A stretch of DNA of 64,000 nucleotides from Labedella endophytica (GCF_003990045.1 NZ_RZGZ01000002.1:1178001-1242000), one strand, 5' to 3'. Numbered from the stretch's first letter, positions 36,475-50,279 are shown. Numbers and translations are program-made. The notes: generated from the sequence alone by a model not told the origin.

Positions 36475-38539
36475 CGGCGTCCTCCTCGGTGTCCGTGGGA
36501 TTCTCCTCGTCGCCGTCGACCGCGGGCTCGTCGTCCGAATCGAGTGCCACGCCCTCGGAGTCCGCGTGGTCGGGATCGTCGTCGTCGGTTACCGGTTCGA
36601 GTTCGGGCGCGTCGAGAGCAGCGTCGTCCTCGAGAGCAGCGTCGTCGAGTTCAGACTCATCGAGATCGGCCTCGTCGAGATCGGCCTCGTCGACGTCGCT
36701 TCCCTCCGGCGCGTCTCCGCCTTCCTCGATGATGACGATCGTCTCGTCCTCATCGGGGCCGTCGCCGAACAGTTCGCCGGCGACGGTCGCGCGGCGACGC
36801 CACACGGCGGCCTCGTCGTCGCGGCCGAGCTCGCTCAAGACTTCGGCGTACGCATCGTAGAGCGCTGCGCTGTAGCTGAAGGCGCGGTCGGGGTCGAGTT
36901 GGGGGATCTCGAGCTCACCGAGCGCGAGCTCGGCGGAACCCAGATCGAGCCGGGCACCGGACATCGCGATCGCGAGCGACACCTGGCTGGCGGGAGTCAA
37001 CGTCGACCGGTCGACGGAACGGCCGAGCTCGAGCGCCTTCTCCGGTCGGCCGACCCCGCGCTCGCTGTCGACCATGAGAGGAAGCTGCTCATCGGATCCA
37101 CTGATACGGCGGAAGGTGCGCAGCTCGCGCAGGGCGAGGGCGTAGTCTCCGGTCTCGTACGCGGTGATCGCGAGCGACTCCCGCACGACCGCGATCCGGC
37201 CGGCGCGACGCGCGGCGCTCATCGCGTGACGGTGAGCCAGCTCCGGGTCATCCTCGATGAGGCGCGACGCCATCACGAGGTGCTTCGCGACCCAGTCGGC
37301 GTTCTCTTTCGACAGCGTCTTGAGTTCGTTGCGCGCGACCTTGTCCAGGTCGCGCGGCTCGACGTCATCGGGCATGTCGGGATCGTCGTGACGCGGACGC
37401 ACCGAACGAAGCTCCCGCTGGAGCAGCTCGTCCTCGGTCAGCTCCCGCTCGAAGCGGTCGTCGCGCCCGCCCGGGCGTCCGCCCCGATCGGACGAACCCC
37501 GATCGGGGCGCCCGCCACGGTCGGGGAAGGATCGGCCACCGCGATCGCCGGAGGTCCCACGGTCGGGACGTCCACCGCGATCGGGATAGCTGCCCCGTCC
37601 GGCCGACGCTCCGCGGCTCGGTCGGTCACTCGAGCCGCGATCCGGACGATCGGACCGCTCGAAGGAACGTCGCTCGGAAGAGCCTCCACGGTCCGGACGG
37701 GTTCCACGATCGCTCGAGCCGCCACGGTCGGGCCGGTCACCGCTCGGACGGTCCCGGTACGGACGCTCGCCGCTCGGACGGTCGGTATTGGGACGATCCC
37801 GGTACGGACGGTCACCGCTCGGACGGTCACGGTGGGGACGATCACCACTCGGACGATCGCTGGAGGGACGACCACCCCGAGACGGGGCGCCATCGCGCGG
37901 GGGGCGGGGTGACCATTCGCGCGCCGGGCGATCAGGACGGTCGCCTCGCCCGGGACGATCGGACCCGTAGGAGCGCCCGGCACCCGAGGAACGATCGGAG
38001 TTCGGTGAACGATCGGAATTCGACGGCCGTCCGTCACGGGACGAAGCTCCTCGGTAACCACCGGTGCTGCGATCACCGCGGTCGCGATCGGATCGATCGT
38101 CGGGCCGCCGGTCGCGCTGTCCGCCACCCGTCGATGGGCGGCGGTCGTTCGTCGCCGGCCGACCGTCGTCGCGTGGACCGCGACGATCGTCCGATCCCTG
38201 GGGGCGGCGGTCGTCCGAACGAGGCGGACGCCGGTCTCCGGTATACGGCGGTCGGGCGTCGCCGGATCGGGGCGGTCGGCGGTCGTCGCCACGATCGGGA
38301 CGACGGTCTCCTGCTGCCGATCCGCGGCGGTCGTCGTGACCGCCCTGGCGGGCACGACGATCGTCGCCCGCTCGAGAGCCGGAGCCTCGAGACTCGTCAC
38401 GCCGAGCGCTGTCGCCTCGGGAACCATCGCCTCGGTCGGTGTCGCGTCGTGCATCGTCGCGTCCGGTTCTGTCGCGTCCGGCATCGTTGCCGCGCACATC
38501 CCCGGAGCGGCTGTTCCGCTCGTCGTCGGTCTGGCTCAT
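36446..38539 (-). CDS. Arg/Asp-rich disordered protein with C-terminal TPR-like helical domain
   Basis: 697 residues in three parts. Residues 1 to about 370 are disordered and made of Arg, Asp, Gly, Ser and Pro, with RGG/DRGG and DRPSGDRPYR repeats. Residues about 370-590 form a helical repeat domain (LDKVARNELKTLSKENADWVAKHL, AYETGDYALALRELR). The tail of 90 residues is strongly acidic (EADLDEADLDESELDD). This charge-block layout resembles RNA-binding or condensate-forming proteins. It is the first gene after the rrn operon on the same strand. ATG 38539 has GGAG seven bases before. Function unknown. Confidence 0.85.
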   Translation of the reverse strand: MSQTDDERNSRSGDVRGNDAGRDRTGRDDARRDTDRGDGSRGDSARRDESRGSGSRAGDDRRARQGGHDDRRGSAAGDRRPDRGDDRRPPRSGDARPPYTGDRRPPRSDDRRPQGSDDRRGPRDDGRPATNDRRPSTGGGQRDRRPDDRSDRDRGDRSTGGYRGASSRDGRPSNSDRSPNSDRSSGAGRSYGSDRPGRGDRPDRPAREWSPRPPRDGAPSRGGRPSSDRPSGDRPHRDRPSGDRPYRDRPNTDRPSGERPYRDRPSGDRPDRGGSSDRGTRPDRGGSSERRSFERSDRPDRGSSDRPSRGASAGRGSYPDRGGRPDRGTSGDRGGRSFPDRGGRPDRGSSDRGGRPGGRDDRFERELTEDELLQRELRSVRPRHDDPDMPDDVEPRDLDKVARNELKTLSKENADWVAKHLVMASRLIEDDPELAHRHAMSAARRAGRIAVVRESLAITAYETGDYALALRELRTFRRISGSDEQLPLMVDSERGVGRPEKALELGRSVDRSTLTPASQVSLAIAMSGARLDLGSAELALGELEIPQLDPDRAFSYSAALYDAYAEVLSELGRDDEAAVWRRRATVAGELFGDGPDEDETIVIIEEGGDAPEGSDVDEADLDEADLDESELDDAALEDDAALDAPELEPVTDDDDPDHADSEGVALDSDDEPAVDGDEENPTDTEEDADGVVRPHED
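37739..37870 (-). repeat. 30-base tandem repeats coding for 10-residue SGDRPYRDRP units
   Basis: About four imperfect units based on CGCTCGGACGGTCCCGGTAC on the plus strand, each encoding a DRP-containing decapeptide of the disordered domain. The repeat keeps frame, so it can gain or lose units without a frameshift. Confidence 0.8.
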
Positions 38540-38574
38540 GACTGTCTCCAGGGTCTTCTCGTCGAACGAGGTCG

Positions 38575-38603
38575 GAGCCTCGCAGTTTCGGCCCGTTAAC
38601 GCA
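38575..38603 (-). promoter_or_regulatory. Possible promoter of the Arg/Asp-rich protein gene
   Basis: TTGCGT-N17-GAGGCT on the minus strand, with the -35 directly in the tail of the rrn terminator. Confidence 0.3.
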
Positions 38604-38633
38604 AAATGGCCACCCAGCAATGGGTGGCCATTT
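38604..38633 (-). terminator. rrn operon terminator
   Basis: A perfect 13-base stem (AAATGGCCACCCA with its complement) and a GCAA-type 4-base loop, 11 bases after the 5S end, with a U-rich 3' side on the minus strand. Confidence 0.9.
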
Positions 38634-38644
38634 CAACGAAGAAG

Positions 38645-38762
38645 TCCGGCGGTGTCCTACTCTCCCACAGGGTCCCCCCTGCAGTACCATCGGCGCAAAG
38701 AGTCTTAGCTTCCGGGTTCGGAATGTAACCGGGCGTTTCCCTCTCGCTATGGCCGCCGAAAC
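38645..38762 (-). rRNA. rrf: 5S ribosomal RNA
   Basis: The minus strand reads GTTTCGGCGGCCATAGCGAG at its 5' side, contains CCCGGTTACATTCCGAACCC and GAGAGTAGGACACCGCCGG at the 3' side, standard actinobacterial 5S. Ends may be off by a few bases. Confidence 0.95.
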
Positions 38763-38892
38763 ACTATTGATGTATCAAAGTGAACGTACTAGCTATTAGC
38801 TAGATCAGTTCTCGACCGTACATCGAGAACCACTCAGTGGACGCGGGCATCAGGCCACTCATACCAGCCTTACAACAGTATGAGTGTAGTGA
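38763..38892 (-). other. 23S-5S spacer
   Basis: No tRNA. It holds the 3' half of the 23S processing stem (38820-38851, complementary to 42117-42148) and a perfect 15-base palindrome CTAGCT-ATT-AGCTAG at 38789-38803, a likely cleavage or stability hairpin near the 5S start. Confidence 0.8.
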
Positions 38893-43950
<5,058 letters not shown>

Positions 43951-44254
43951 ATGTTTATTTGCACGGACGCAAGCGTCCGGCACATTTTGTGTACCGTCCC
44001 ACCGGAATGGGTAGGAGCAGTACGAGTTCGAAACTGACAGAACAAATCATTACTGACTTGCTTTGTTGTTCAATATTTATTCCAAAGGAATCTCACGACC
44101 CGCCGACCGAAGTCGGCGTCTGACTTGCGTCAGTGATGTTGACTAATGTCACCACAGTCACGAGGTTTTTGGCATTTGACATTGTGCACGCTGTTGAGTT
44201 CTCAAGGATCGGGCGCTCCCGCCGATCAGCCTTTCGGCAGCCGTTCGGGGCAAC
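43951..44254 (-). other. rrn leader
   Basis: About 300 transcribed bases before 16S. It holds CCTTGAGAACTCAACAGCGT (complement at 44188-44207), the conserved actinobacterial leader motif with the boxA-like part; this pairs with the 16S-23S spacer to form the 16S processing stem. Confidence 0.75.
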
Positions 44255-44260
44255 TTTTCT

Positions 44261-44288
44261 ACCTTACCACTTCTCTTCGCTGTGTCAA
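44261..44288 (-). promoter_or_regulatory. rrn promoter
   Basis: TTGACA (44283-44288) and TAAGGT (44261-44266) on the minus strand, 16 bases apart, are the clearest sigma-70 promoter in the window. Immediately upstream is a two-part hairpin, CGCTTGTC..GAGTTA-GA-TAACTC..GACAAGCG (44298-44331). Confidence 0.75.
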
Positions 44289-44644
44289 ATTCGCTTCCGC
44301 TTGTCAGAGTTAGATAACTCAGCGACAAGCGAGTGGGGCATTTGACATGCTCCGGAGTGGATTTCTTACCTTAGCCAAGTGAGGCGATCACTACAAGAGG
44401 ATCAGCGTATTAGGCTTTGGATTTTGTGGCTGCTACTTGGGGTTCGGAGCTGAGCATCCGAGTGATTTTGACTCACTCGCTGCTTCCCGCTTTCCGTTCC
44501 GCTCGGGGCAACAAGGAAGACATTACGTGGGTCCTGGGGGTCTGGCAAATTGCGCCCGCATCCCGGGCGTGTCGCGGCCGAGATCCGCGGAAACACGCGG
44601 ATGTCGAGCCGTCGGGGCCGATGAGCCCCGATGGCGCCACCCAC
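44289..44644. other. Gene-free region between rrn promoter and glycosyltransferase gene
   Basis: 356 bases. It holds the hairpin at 44298-44331, a second copy of GGCATTTGACAT (44337-44348; first copy 44170-44181 in the leader), and a terminator hairpin at 44611-44631. No coding sequence was supported; an extra upstream rrn promoter is possible but was not clear. Confidence 0.55.
44611..44631 (-). terminator. Hairpin behind the glycosyltransferase gene
   Basis: GTCGGGGC and GCCCCGAT form an 8-base stem (one wobble) around CGATGA-type loop, 14 bases after the stop codon on the minus strand. No U-run. Confidence 0.5.
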
Positions 44645-45850
44645 CTAGGAGGTGCGCAGGACCCGCTCGTACACGGCGATCATCCGCTCGGTCTGGGCGC
44701 TCTGACGCAGCCCATCCCCCGTGTTTCCGGGCATCGGGCGGAGCGTGCCGGTCCGAATGGCCGTGGACACCTCGGCGAGGGTCTCCGCGAGAGCGGCGAT
44801 CGACCCATCGCGCGGCTGCCAATGAGAACCGGCCGGCAGCTCCCCCGCCACGGCCGGGTCGCTCACGATCGAGCGGGTGCCCATCACCGTCGCTTCGAAC
44901 ACCGTCATGCCCTGCGTCTCGAAGCCGATCGACGTCTGCACGAGTGCGTCGGCCGCACCCATGGCGCGCAACGACTCCCGGTAGGGAACCCGGCCGGCGA
45001 ACACCACGCGGTCCCCCAGACCGTGACGCTCGACGAACGCGCGTGCCTTGGACAGGAGGAGGCCGGCGCCGTAGAGACGGAACTCCGCGTCCGCACCCGA
45101 GAGACGGACCGCCTCGAGAAACTCCATGAGACGCTTCTCGGCACTCATCCGACCGATCCACAAGAAGACAGGCCGTCGCTCACCTGCCGGCACGACGTCC
45201 GCGTCGATCGTCGACTCCCCGCGCACCTCTTCCACGAGATCGTCGTCCACTCCCGTGGGGATGACGTCGATGGCGGTCCCCACGCCCTTGCTCTCGAGGA
45301 GGGAGGCGAAGTGCGAGCTGGGCGCGACGAGGGCCGACGCGCGCTTGGCGAGCTCGTCGAGGAATCGCCACGCACTCGTGGGAAGCGATGATCGACGGGG
45401 CTTCAGGACCAGCCCCTGCGCCCACACCATCGCGCGGACCGCGAGCCGCGGGAACGGCACGACCTGCTCGATACCGAACTCCATGTGGTTGTGGAAGGTG
45501 TGGACGACGGGGAGTCCGTGACGTTCGGCGAAGCGGTACCCGATCGCGGCCTGCCAGAAGTCGGCCTGCACGTGGACGACGTCGACGGGGGCTCGGGACG
45601 CCATCGCCCGGTCGAGAGCCGCATCCGACCAGCGCCCGGGGAGCGATGCCGAGTACTCGCGATCGAGGGTGATCGGGATCGATCGGGTGTCCACGTCGTG
45701 CGGGTCCAGCCGGTGTGGCGCATGCATGCGCGGTGCGCAGACCGTGACCGCGTGACCCGCGCGCTCGAGGAACTTCGTCTGCAACCGGATCGACACCTGC
45801 ACGCCCCCGGCCGATTCAGCGTGCTGGTCGCTCACGATCAGGATGTGCAT
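44645..45850 (-). CDS. Family 4 glycosyltransferase
   Basis: 401 residues with the GT-B fold. N-terminal acceptor part (HILIVSDQHAESAGGVQVSIR), hinge, then the donor-binding part with FLWIGRMSAEKRLMEFLEAV and the retaining E-x7-E motif in GFETQGMTVFEATVMG. It probably adds mannose or glucose from a nucleotide donor to a lipid or cell-wall acceptor on the cytosolic face. Its start is 26 bases after the DUF2017 gene, so it may be in the clpS operon. Confidence 0.9.
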   Translation of the reverse strand: MHILIVSDQHAESAGGVQVSIRLQTKFLERAGHAVTVCAPRMHAPHRLDPHDVDTRSIPITLDREYSASLPGRWSDAALDRAMASRAPVDVVHVQADFWQAAIGYRFAERHGLPVVHTFHNHMEFGIEQVVPFPRLAVRAMVWAQGLVLKPRRSSLPTSAWRFLDELAKRASALVAPSSHFASLLESKGVGTAIDVIPTGVDDDLVEEVRGESTIDADVVPAGERRPVFLWIGRMSAEKRLMEFLEAVRLSGADAEFRLYGAGLLLSKARAFVERHGLGDRVVFAGRVPYRESLRAMGAADALVQTSIGFETQGMTVFEATVMGTRSIVSDPAVAGELPAGSHWQPRDGSIAALAETLAEVSTAIRTGTLRPMPGNTGDGLRQSAQTERMIAVYERVLRTS

Positions 45851-45876
45851 GATCCCCCCAGGCTACGGGTGGGACC

Positions 45877-46503
45877 TCACACGGGAGGGGAGGCCGTGCC
45901 GGTCCCGCCGTTCCCCGCGGCGCGCACGGCTGCGCCTTCCTCGAGGGCGGCGATGAGGAGCTCCTGCACGTAGCCGAGCCAGTCGAAGAGTCCGCGGGCG
46001 AGCAGGTCGTCGTCGGACGTCTGCGCGGGGTCGGGCTCCTCGTCGAACGCGTTCGGATCGTCGACGACGCCCAGGCGCGCGGCGATCGTCAGTCTGAGAT
46101 CGGTGAGATGGCGCAACCACGACCAGCCGGCCTCGGTGTCCAGCACGAACTCGGCATCGGATGAGGAGGGGACGGCGCCGGCGCCGGCGACCGAGGACGG
46201 GCTCGGATCGTCATCGCTCGCCGACGTGCTGGCGAGAGAGCGCTGCACCGTGGAGGCCGCGGCGACCTTGGCGGCGGCGAGGTCGGTGCGCGTGAAGCGA
46301 CTGAACTCGGCCGAGGCGTCGGGGTCCTCCCGATAGGCGTCGGGGAAGAGCCGACCGATGGCCGGGTCGAGGCCGGCCGACGGCTCCGCCACGTCGGCGA
46401 GCATCTCGGCGAGCTGGCCAGACAAGGACAGGAGGATCCTCGTCTCCGCCGCGTCGAATCGTGCGAGGACGTCTCCGGCGTCCGTCACACCGAACGCGGT
46501 CAT
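45877..46503 (-). CDS. DUF2017 family protein
   Basis: 208 residues, helical, with FDAAETRILLSLSGQLAEML at the start and EAGWSWLRHLTDLRLTIAARLGV and LFDWLGYVQELLIAALE at the end, the typical DUF2017 blocks; the middle 45 residues are a Ser/Asp/Pro linker. It is encoded directly after clpS in most actinobacteria and overlaps it here (ATGA), which suggests a role in the ClpS-ClpCP degradation pathway, but the function is unknown. Confidence 0.88.
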   Translation of the reverse strand: MTAFGVTDAGDVLARFDAAETRILLSLSGQLAEMLADVAEPSAGLDPAIGRLFPDAYREDPDASAEFSRFTRTDLAAAKVAAASTVQRSLASTSASDDDPSPSSVAGAGAVPSSSDAEFVLDTEAGWSWLRHLTDLRLTIAARLGVVDDPNAFDEEPDPAQTSDDDLLARGLFDWLGYVQELLIAALEEGAAVRAAGNGGTGTASPPV

Positions 46504-46802
46504 ACGTCGGCCTTCGTGATGCTCGCCCAGAGCCCGTAGCCGTGCATGGCTTCGACGTGCCGCTCCATCTCCTCGCGATTGCCGGTCGCGACGACCGCCC
46601 GGCCGTCGTTGTGCACGAGCATCATGAGCCGCTCGGCCTCCTCCCGCGCGAAGCCGAAGTAGCTCCGGAACACGAACGAGACGTAGGACATGAGGTTGAC
46701 GGGGTCGTTCCAGACGATCGTCACCCACGGGGAGGCGAATGCGGCCTCGTCCACGACATCGGTGTCCCGCGCGATGTCGGTGTCGGAGAGGGTCGTCGTC
46801 AC
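46500..46802 (-). CDS. clpS: ATP-dependent Clp protease adaptor ClpS
   Basis: 100 residues. The core WVTIVWNDPVNLMSYVSFVF and AERLMMLVHNDGRAVV give the N-degron pocket, including the conserved Asn-Asp and Met/His residues. It feeds proteins with destabilising N-terminal residues to ClpCP. Confidence 0.95.
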   Translation of the reverse strand: MTTTLSDTDIARDTDVVDEAAFASPWVTIVWNDPVNLMSYVSFVFRSYFGFAREEAERLMMLVHNDGRAVVATGNREEMERHVEAMHGYGLWASITKADV

Positions 46803-46896
46803 CCCTCCAGCCTGTCACGCCGTGGGGTGCGATGCACGCCGATCAGCCAGCGTCCGCGAGCGGATGCGTTCCGGGTGATCGCCCAGGTTCGGACGC

Positions 46897-46902
46897 TACG
46901 AT
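46897..46902 (+). promoter_or_regulatory. -10 element TACGAT before the manganese riboswitch
   Basis: TACGAT ends seven bases before the predicted riboswitch 5' end (about 46909), so the aptamer would begin at or near the transcript start. Confidence 0.55.
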
Positions 46903-46908
46903 CGTCGG

Positions 46909-47110
46909 CGCAAGGGGAGTAATCCACCTCCGACGTCTTCGTCAGTACGGGCCCGCCGTCGGGTTCCCGGAGCGTCGGCCTTCGCAGCAGTCACCACACG
47001 GAACCGATCCGCATCCGTCCACGTCACATGACATGGGCGGGAAAAGATCCGCAACCGGTCGGTGTCGCTCGGGGGCGGATGAGACTTTGGTCACATCCGC
47101 CGACCCTTCG
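46909..47110 (+). promoter_or_regulatory. Probable yybP-ykoY manganese riboswitch
   Basis: The 5' hallmark AAGGGGAGTA (46912-46921) and the 3' hallmark GGATGAGACTTTGGTCACATCC (two pieces: GATGAGAC and TTTGGTCACATCC, 47078-47099) are those of this RNA class, and the closing helix P1 pairs AAGGG with CCCTT (47104-47108). GGAG follows within three bases and the TerC GTG seven bases later, so Mn-dependent opening could control translation or transcription. The middle is longer than usual (about 150 bases, GC-rich stems). Confidence 0.75.
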
Positions 47111-47119
47111 GAGCACTCT

Positions 47120-48151
47120 GTGAACGTCACCCCCACCATCTGGTTGATCACCATCGCGGTCACCATCGCTTTCTTCGTGTACGAGTTCTTCGCGCACGTC
47201 CGGAAGCCACACGAACCGACGATCGGCGAATCCGCTCGATGGTCGGCCTTCTACATCGGCCTCGCGCTCCTCTTCGGAGTCGGCATCGGCATGGTGTCCG
47301 GCTGGACCTTCGGCGGCGAGTACTTCGCCGGCTACCTCACGGAGAAGGCCCTGTCGATCGACAACCTCTTCGTGTTCCTCATCGTGATGAGCGGGTTCGC
47401 GGTGCCGAAGGCCTACCAGCAGAAGGTGCTGATGATCGGCATCATCATCGCGCTCATCCTGCGCGGCATCTTCATCGCCGTGGGCGCGACCCTCATCGAC
47501 AACTTCTCGTGGATCTTCTACATCTTCGGCGCGCTGCTGCTCGTCCTCGCCTACCGCCAGGCCTTCAGCGACCATGAGTCCGACCCAGCCAACGGCCGCT
47601 TCGTGAAGTTCGCCCGCCGCGTCCTGCCGATCACCGACGACTACCACAGCGACAAGCTGTCGGTGAAGCTCGACGGGAAGTTCTTCTTCACCCCGATGCT
47701 CCTCGTGATCCTCGCGATCGGTGTCATCGACCTCGTCTTCGCGGTCGACTCGATCCCCGCCATCTACGGGCTCACGGAGGAGGCGTACATCGTCTTCACC
47801 GCCAACGCGTTCGCCCTGATGGGTCTGCGCCAGCTCTTCTTCCTCATCGGCGGACTGCTCGAGCGTCTCGTCTACCTGGCTCAGGGCCTCGCGGTCATCC
47901 TCGCCTTCATCGGTGTGAAGCTCGTGCTCCACGCGATGCACGTCAACGAACTCCCGTTCATCAACGGCGGCGAGCCGATGCTGTGGGCCCCCGAGATCCC
48001 GATCTGGTTCTCGCTCGTGTTCATCGGCCTGACGATCGCGGTCGCCACGGTGCTCAGCCTGCGGAAGACGCGCGGGGACAAGGTCGGCCGTCCCGACGAC
48101 GACGCGACGCCCCCCGGCGGTGGATCCGCGGTGAGCTCGGGCTCCCACTGA
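47120..48151 (+). CDS. TerC-family membrane protein, probable manganese exporter
   Basis: 343 residues, about nine helices. TEKALSIDNLFVFLIVM and LVFAVDSIPAIYGLT are the two Asp-containing signature repeats of the TerC/Alx family. In Bacillus and E. coli such proteins efflux or load manganese and are controlled by the yybP-ykoY riboswitch, which also seems to precede this gene. GTG 47120 was chosen because GGAG lies seven bases before it; the longer frame reads through the riboswitch. The C-terminal 30 residues are disordered. Confidence 0.92.
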   Translation: MNVTPTIWLITIAVTIAFFVYEFFAHVRKPHEPTIGESARWSAFYIGLALLFGVGIGMVSGWTFGGEYFAGYLTEKALSIDNLFVFLIVMSGFAVPKAYQQKVLMIGIIIALILRGIFIAVGATLIDNFSWIFYIFGALLLVLAYRQAFSDHESDPANGRFVKFARRVLPITDDYHSDKLSVKLDGKFFFTPMLLVILAIGVIDLVFAVDSIPAIYGLTEEAYIVFTANAFALMGLRQLFFLIGGLLERLVYLAQGLAVILAFIGVKLVLHAMHVNELPFINGGEPMLWAPEIPIWFSLVFIGLTIAVATVLSLRKTRGDKVGRPDDDATPPGGGSAVSSGSH

Positions 48152-48162
48152 CAAACGCCCGC

Positions 48163-48222
48163 GTGAGGTGTCGCAAAACGTTGCCTGACGAGCCCGTCAG
48201 ACAACAGATTGCGACACCTCAC
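48163..48222. terminator. Compound hairpin between convergent terC and DUF817 genes
   Basis: Outer arms 48163-48176 and 48209-48222 match perfectly over 14 bases; an inner stem pairs 48180-48190 with 48195-48205. The right arm overlaps the last codons and stop of the DUF817 gene, so those residues are encoded by the terminator. Confidence 0.8.
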
Positions 48223-49075
48223 GGGTTTGTGGCGGGGGCTTCGGCGGGTAGACGAACGTCACGAGCACGACCGAGATCATCATCAGGAGATACCAGGCGA
48301 CGAGCTTCGTGAGCGGGACGAGGGTCCACCCCGCCTCCTGATGCGGGTAGATCCAGGCGCCGGCGGCCGTCGCGATGTTCTCCGCGATCCAGATGAAGAG
48401 CGCCACCAGCAGGAACGCGAGCAGCACCGGCATGCGGAACGTCGAGCGGAAAACGCGGACGTGCATGGCCGTTCGCGCGTAGACCACGACGATCGCCGCG
48501 ATGAGGAACCACCGGACGTCGAATACGTAGTGGTGGGTGAAGAAGTTCACGTAGATCGCGCCCGCGACGAGGGCGGTCAGCCACACCAGCGGATAGCGCG
48601 CGAACCGCAGATCGAAGAGCCGGTACACCCGCACCATGTAGGACCCGACGGCCGCGTACATGAATCCGCTGAAGAGCGGGACCGCCCCGATGTGCAGGAC
48701 ACCGCCGTCCTCGTAGCTCCACGAACCCACGCTCGTCTTGAACAGTTCCATGCCCGTGCCGACGACGTGGAAGAGCACGATCACCCAGAGTTCCCGGCCG
48801 GATTCGAGCCGGCCGAGCAGCATGCCCGCCTGGATGGCGACGGCGGCGAGCACGAGCAGGTCGTTCCGAGCGAGGGCCGCGTCGTCCGGCCACCAGAGCC
48901 GCGCGGCCACGATCACCGCGAGAAGCAGCGCGCCGAAGACGCACGCCCACGCCTGTTTCGCACCGAAGACGAGGAACTCGACGAGCCGTGCGCGGGCTCC
49001 GGTGGTGGAGGAATCGCTGAGGAGGCGGTGTGCGAGGGCGTCGATGCGTTCCTCGACCGGGGTGTATCGCGTCAT
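48197..49075 (-). CDS. DUF817 family membrane protein
   Basis: 292 residues with about eight helices and a 45-residue cytosolic start. WSYEDGGVLHIGAVPLFSGFMYAAVGSYM and NFFTHHYVFDVRWFL are the conserved DUF817 blocks, with two His that could bind a metal. ATG 49075 is the family start. Function not known; it has no operon partner, being convergent with terC and separated from the methyltransferase by about 70 bases. Confidence 0.88.
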   Translation of the reverse strand: MTRYTPVEERIDALAHRLLSDSSTTGARARLVEFLVFGAKQAWACVFGALLLAVIVAARLWWPDDAALARNDLLVLAAVAIQAGMLLGRLESGRELWVIVLFHVVGTGMELFKTSVGSWSYEDGGVLHIGAVPLFSGFMYAAVGSYMVRVYRLFDLRFARYPLVWLTALVAGAIYVNFFTHHYVFDVRWFLIAAIVVVYARTAMHVRVFRSTFRMPVLLAFLLVALFIWIAENIATAAGAWIYPHQEAGWTLVPLTKLVAWYLLMMISVVLVTFVYPPKPPPQTREVSQSVV

Positions 49076-49148
49076 GGTTCCGCCCCCACCGTCCCGAGTC
49101 CGTCCCCCACGATCCGTCAGGATATCCGGTCGCCCCAGGGGCGGACGC

Positions 49149-50279
49149 TCATGACGGACGCGGCGTGGACAGCGTGACGGTGAACTTCGCGTTGCGGGCG
49201 ATCTGGCGGGTGGGGCCGACGTGGCGTTCGAGGGCTGCCCGATAACCGAGCGGCGTGTTCCACACGGTCCAGAGCTCGCCGCCGGGAGCGAGCACTCGGC
49301 CCGCTGCGGCGAAGAGCTTCTCCGCGATACCGGCGTGCACCGTGTTGCCCATGTGGAACGGCGGGTTGAGCAGGACGAGGTCGATCGAGCCGGCGGGGAT
49401 CTCGGAGGCAGCGTCGTCGCGCACCACGCGCACGCGATCGCCGACACCGTTCGCGTCCGCCGTCGCCCGCGCGGAAGCGACCGCTGCCGCGGACTGATCG
49501 CTCGCGATCATCGACAGATCCGGACGCCGCTTCGCCACGAGGGCCGCGATCACTCCGGTCCCGCACCCGAGGTCGAGGGCGGTCCGGGCTCCCTCCGAGA
49601 GCCGGTCGATGTGCTCGAGGAGGAAGCGTGTGCCCACGTCCACACGCGCGCCGGCGAACGCCGATCCATGCGCCACGACCTCCACGTCGAGGGACTCGTC
49701 GCGGCGCTGCCGAGGCCACGGCGACTCCTGCGTCTCCGCCCGCGGCGAGCGCGCCACGAGCACGCGCGACTTCTGGCGGGCGAGGCTGGCCTGGACATCG
49801 CCGAAATGCCGCGACAGGACCTCGTTCATCGCGAGGGTCATGTGCTTCACACGTCCCCCGGCGAAGAGGACGACATCCGGGTGCGCGTGCCGCGCGACGA
49901 GCCCTGCGATCTCGTCGAGGGCATCGAGGGATCGTGGGAGCTGCAGGAGCACCACGCGGGCTCCGTCGACGAGCGCCGCGTCGAGCCCCCCGACGACGAG
50001 CTCGCCCTCAAGGCCGAGCCGCTCGGCGTTGCCCCGGATCGCGAGCTCCCCGGAGAGCGCGTCCTGCTGCACCCGCACCCGCCGAGCGCCGTGCAGGGCG
50101 ATGGCACCGAGGGAGAGAGCGCCGTAGTCGTCACCGATGACGGTCAGCTCGCCCGGCTCGATCCCGGCGAGCGCCGCGGCGGACTCGTCGAGCACGAGAC
50201 GATCGCTCGCATCGAAGGCCTGGAGATTCGGGGCCTCCACATCGGGGAACCGGCGGAGGGCGGTGAAATCGAAGGGCAT
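49149..50279 (-). CDS. RlmG/RsmC-like rRNA guanine-N2 methyltransferase
   Basis: 376 residues in two similar halves, as in RlmG/RsmC: a degenerate N-terminal half (ALAGIEPGELTVIGDDYGALSLG) and an active C-terminal half with SAM loop ALDLGCGTGVIAAL and catalytic NPPFHMG. These enzymes methylate guanine N2 in 23S (G1835) or 16S rRNA. Which target is used cannot be told. Confidence 0.88.
   Translation of the reverse strand: MPFDFTALRRFPDVEAPNLQAFDASDRLVLDESAAALAGIEPGELTVIGDDYGALSLGAIALHGARRVRVQQDALSGELAIRGNAERLGLEGELVVGGLDAALVDGARVVLLQLPRSLDALDEIAGLVARHAHPDVVLFAGGRVKHMTLAMNEVLSRHFGDVQASLARQKSRVLVARSPRAETQESPWPRQRRDESLDVEVVAHGSAFAGARVDVGTRFLLEHIDRLSEGARTALDLGCGTGVIAALVAKRRPDLSMIASDQSAAAVASARATADANGVGDRVRVVRDDAASEIPAGSIDLVLLNPPFHMGNTVHAGIAEKLFAAAGRVLAPGGELWTVWNTPLGYRAALERHVGPTRQIARNAKFTVTLSTPRPS

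Noticed and set aside
37739-37870. 30-base repeats suggesting a CRISPR array
   Set aside because: There are no spacers between units, units drift in sequence, and they stay in frame within a coding region; no cas genes are nearby.
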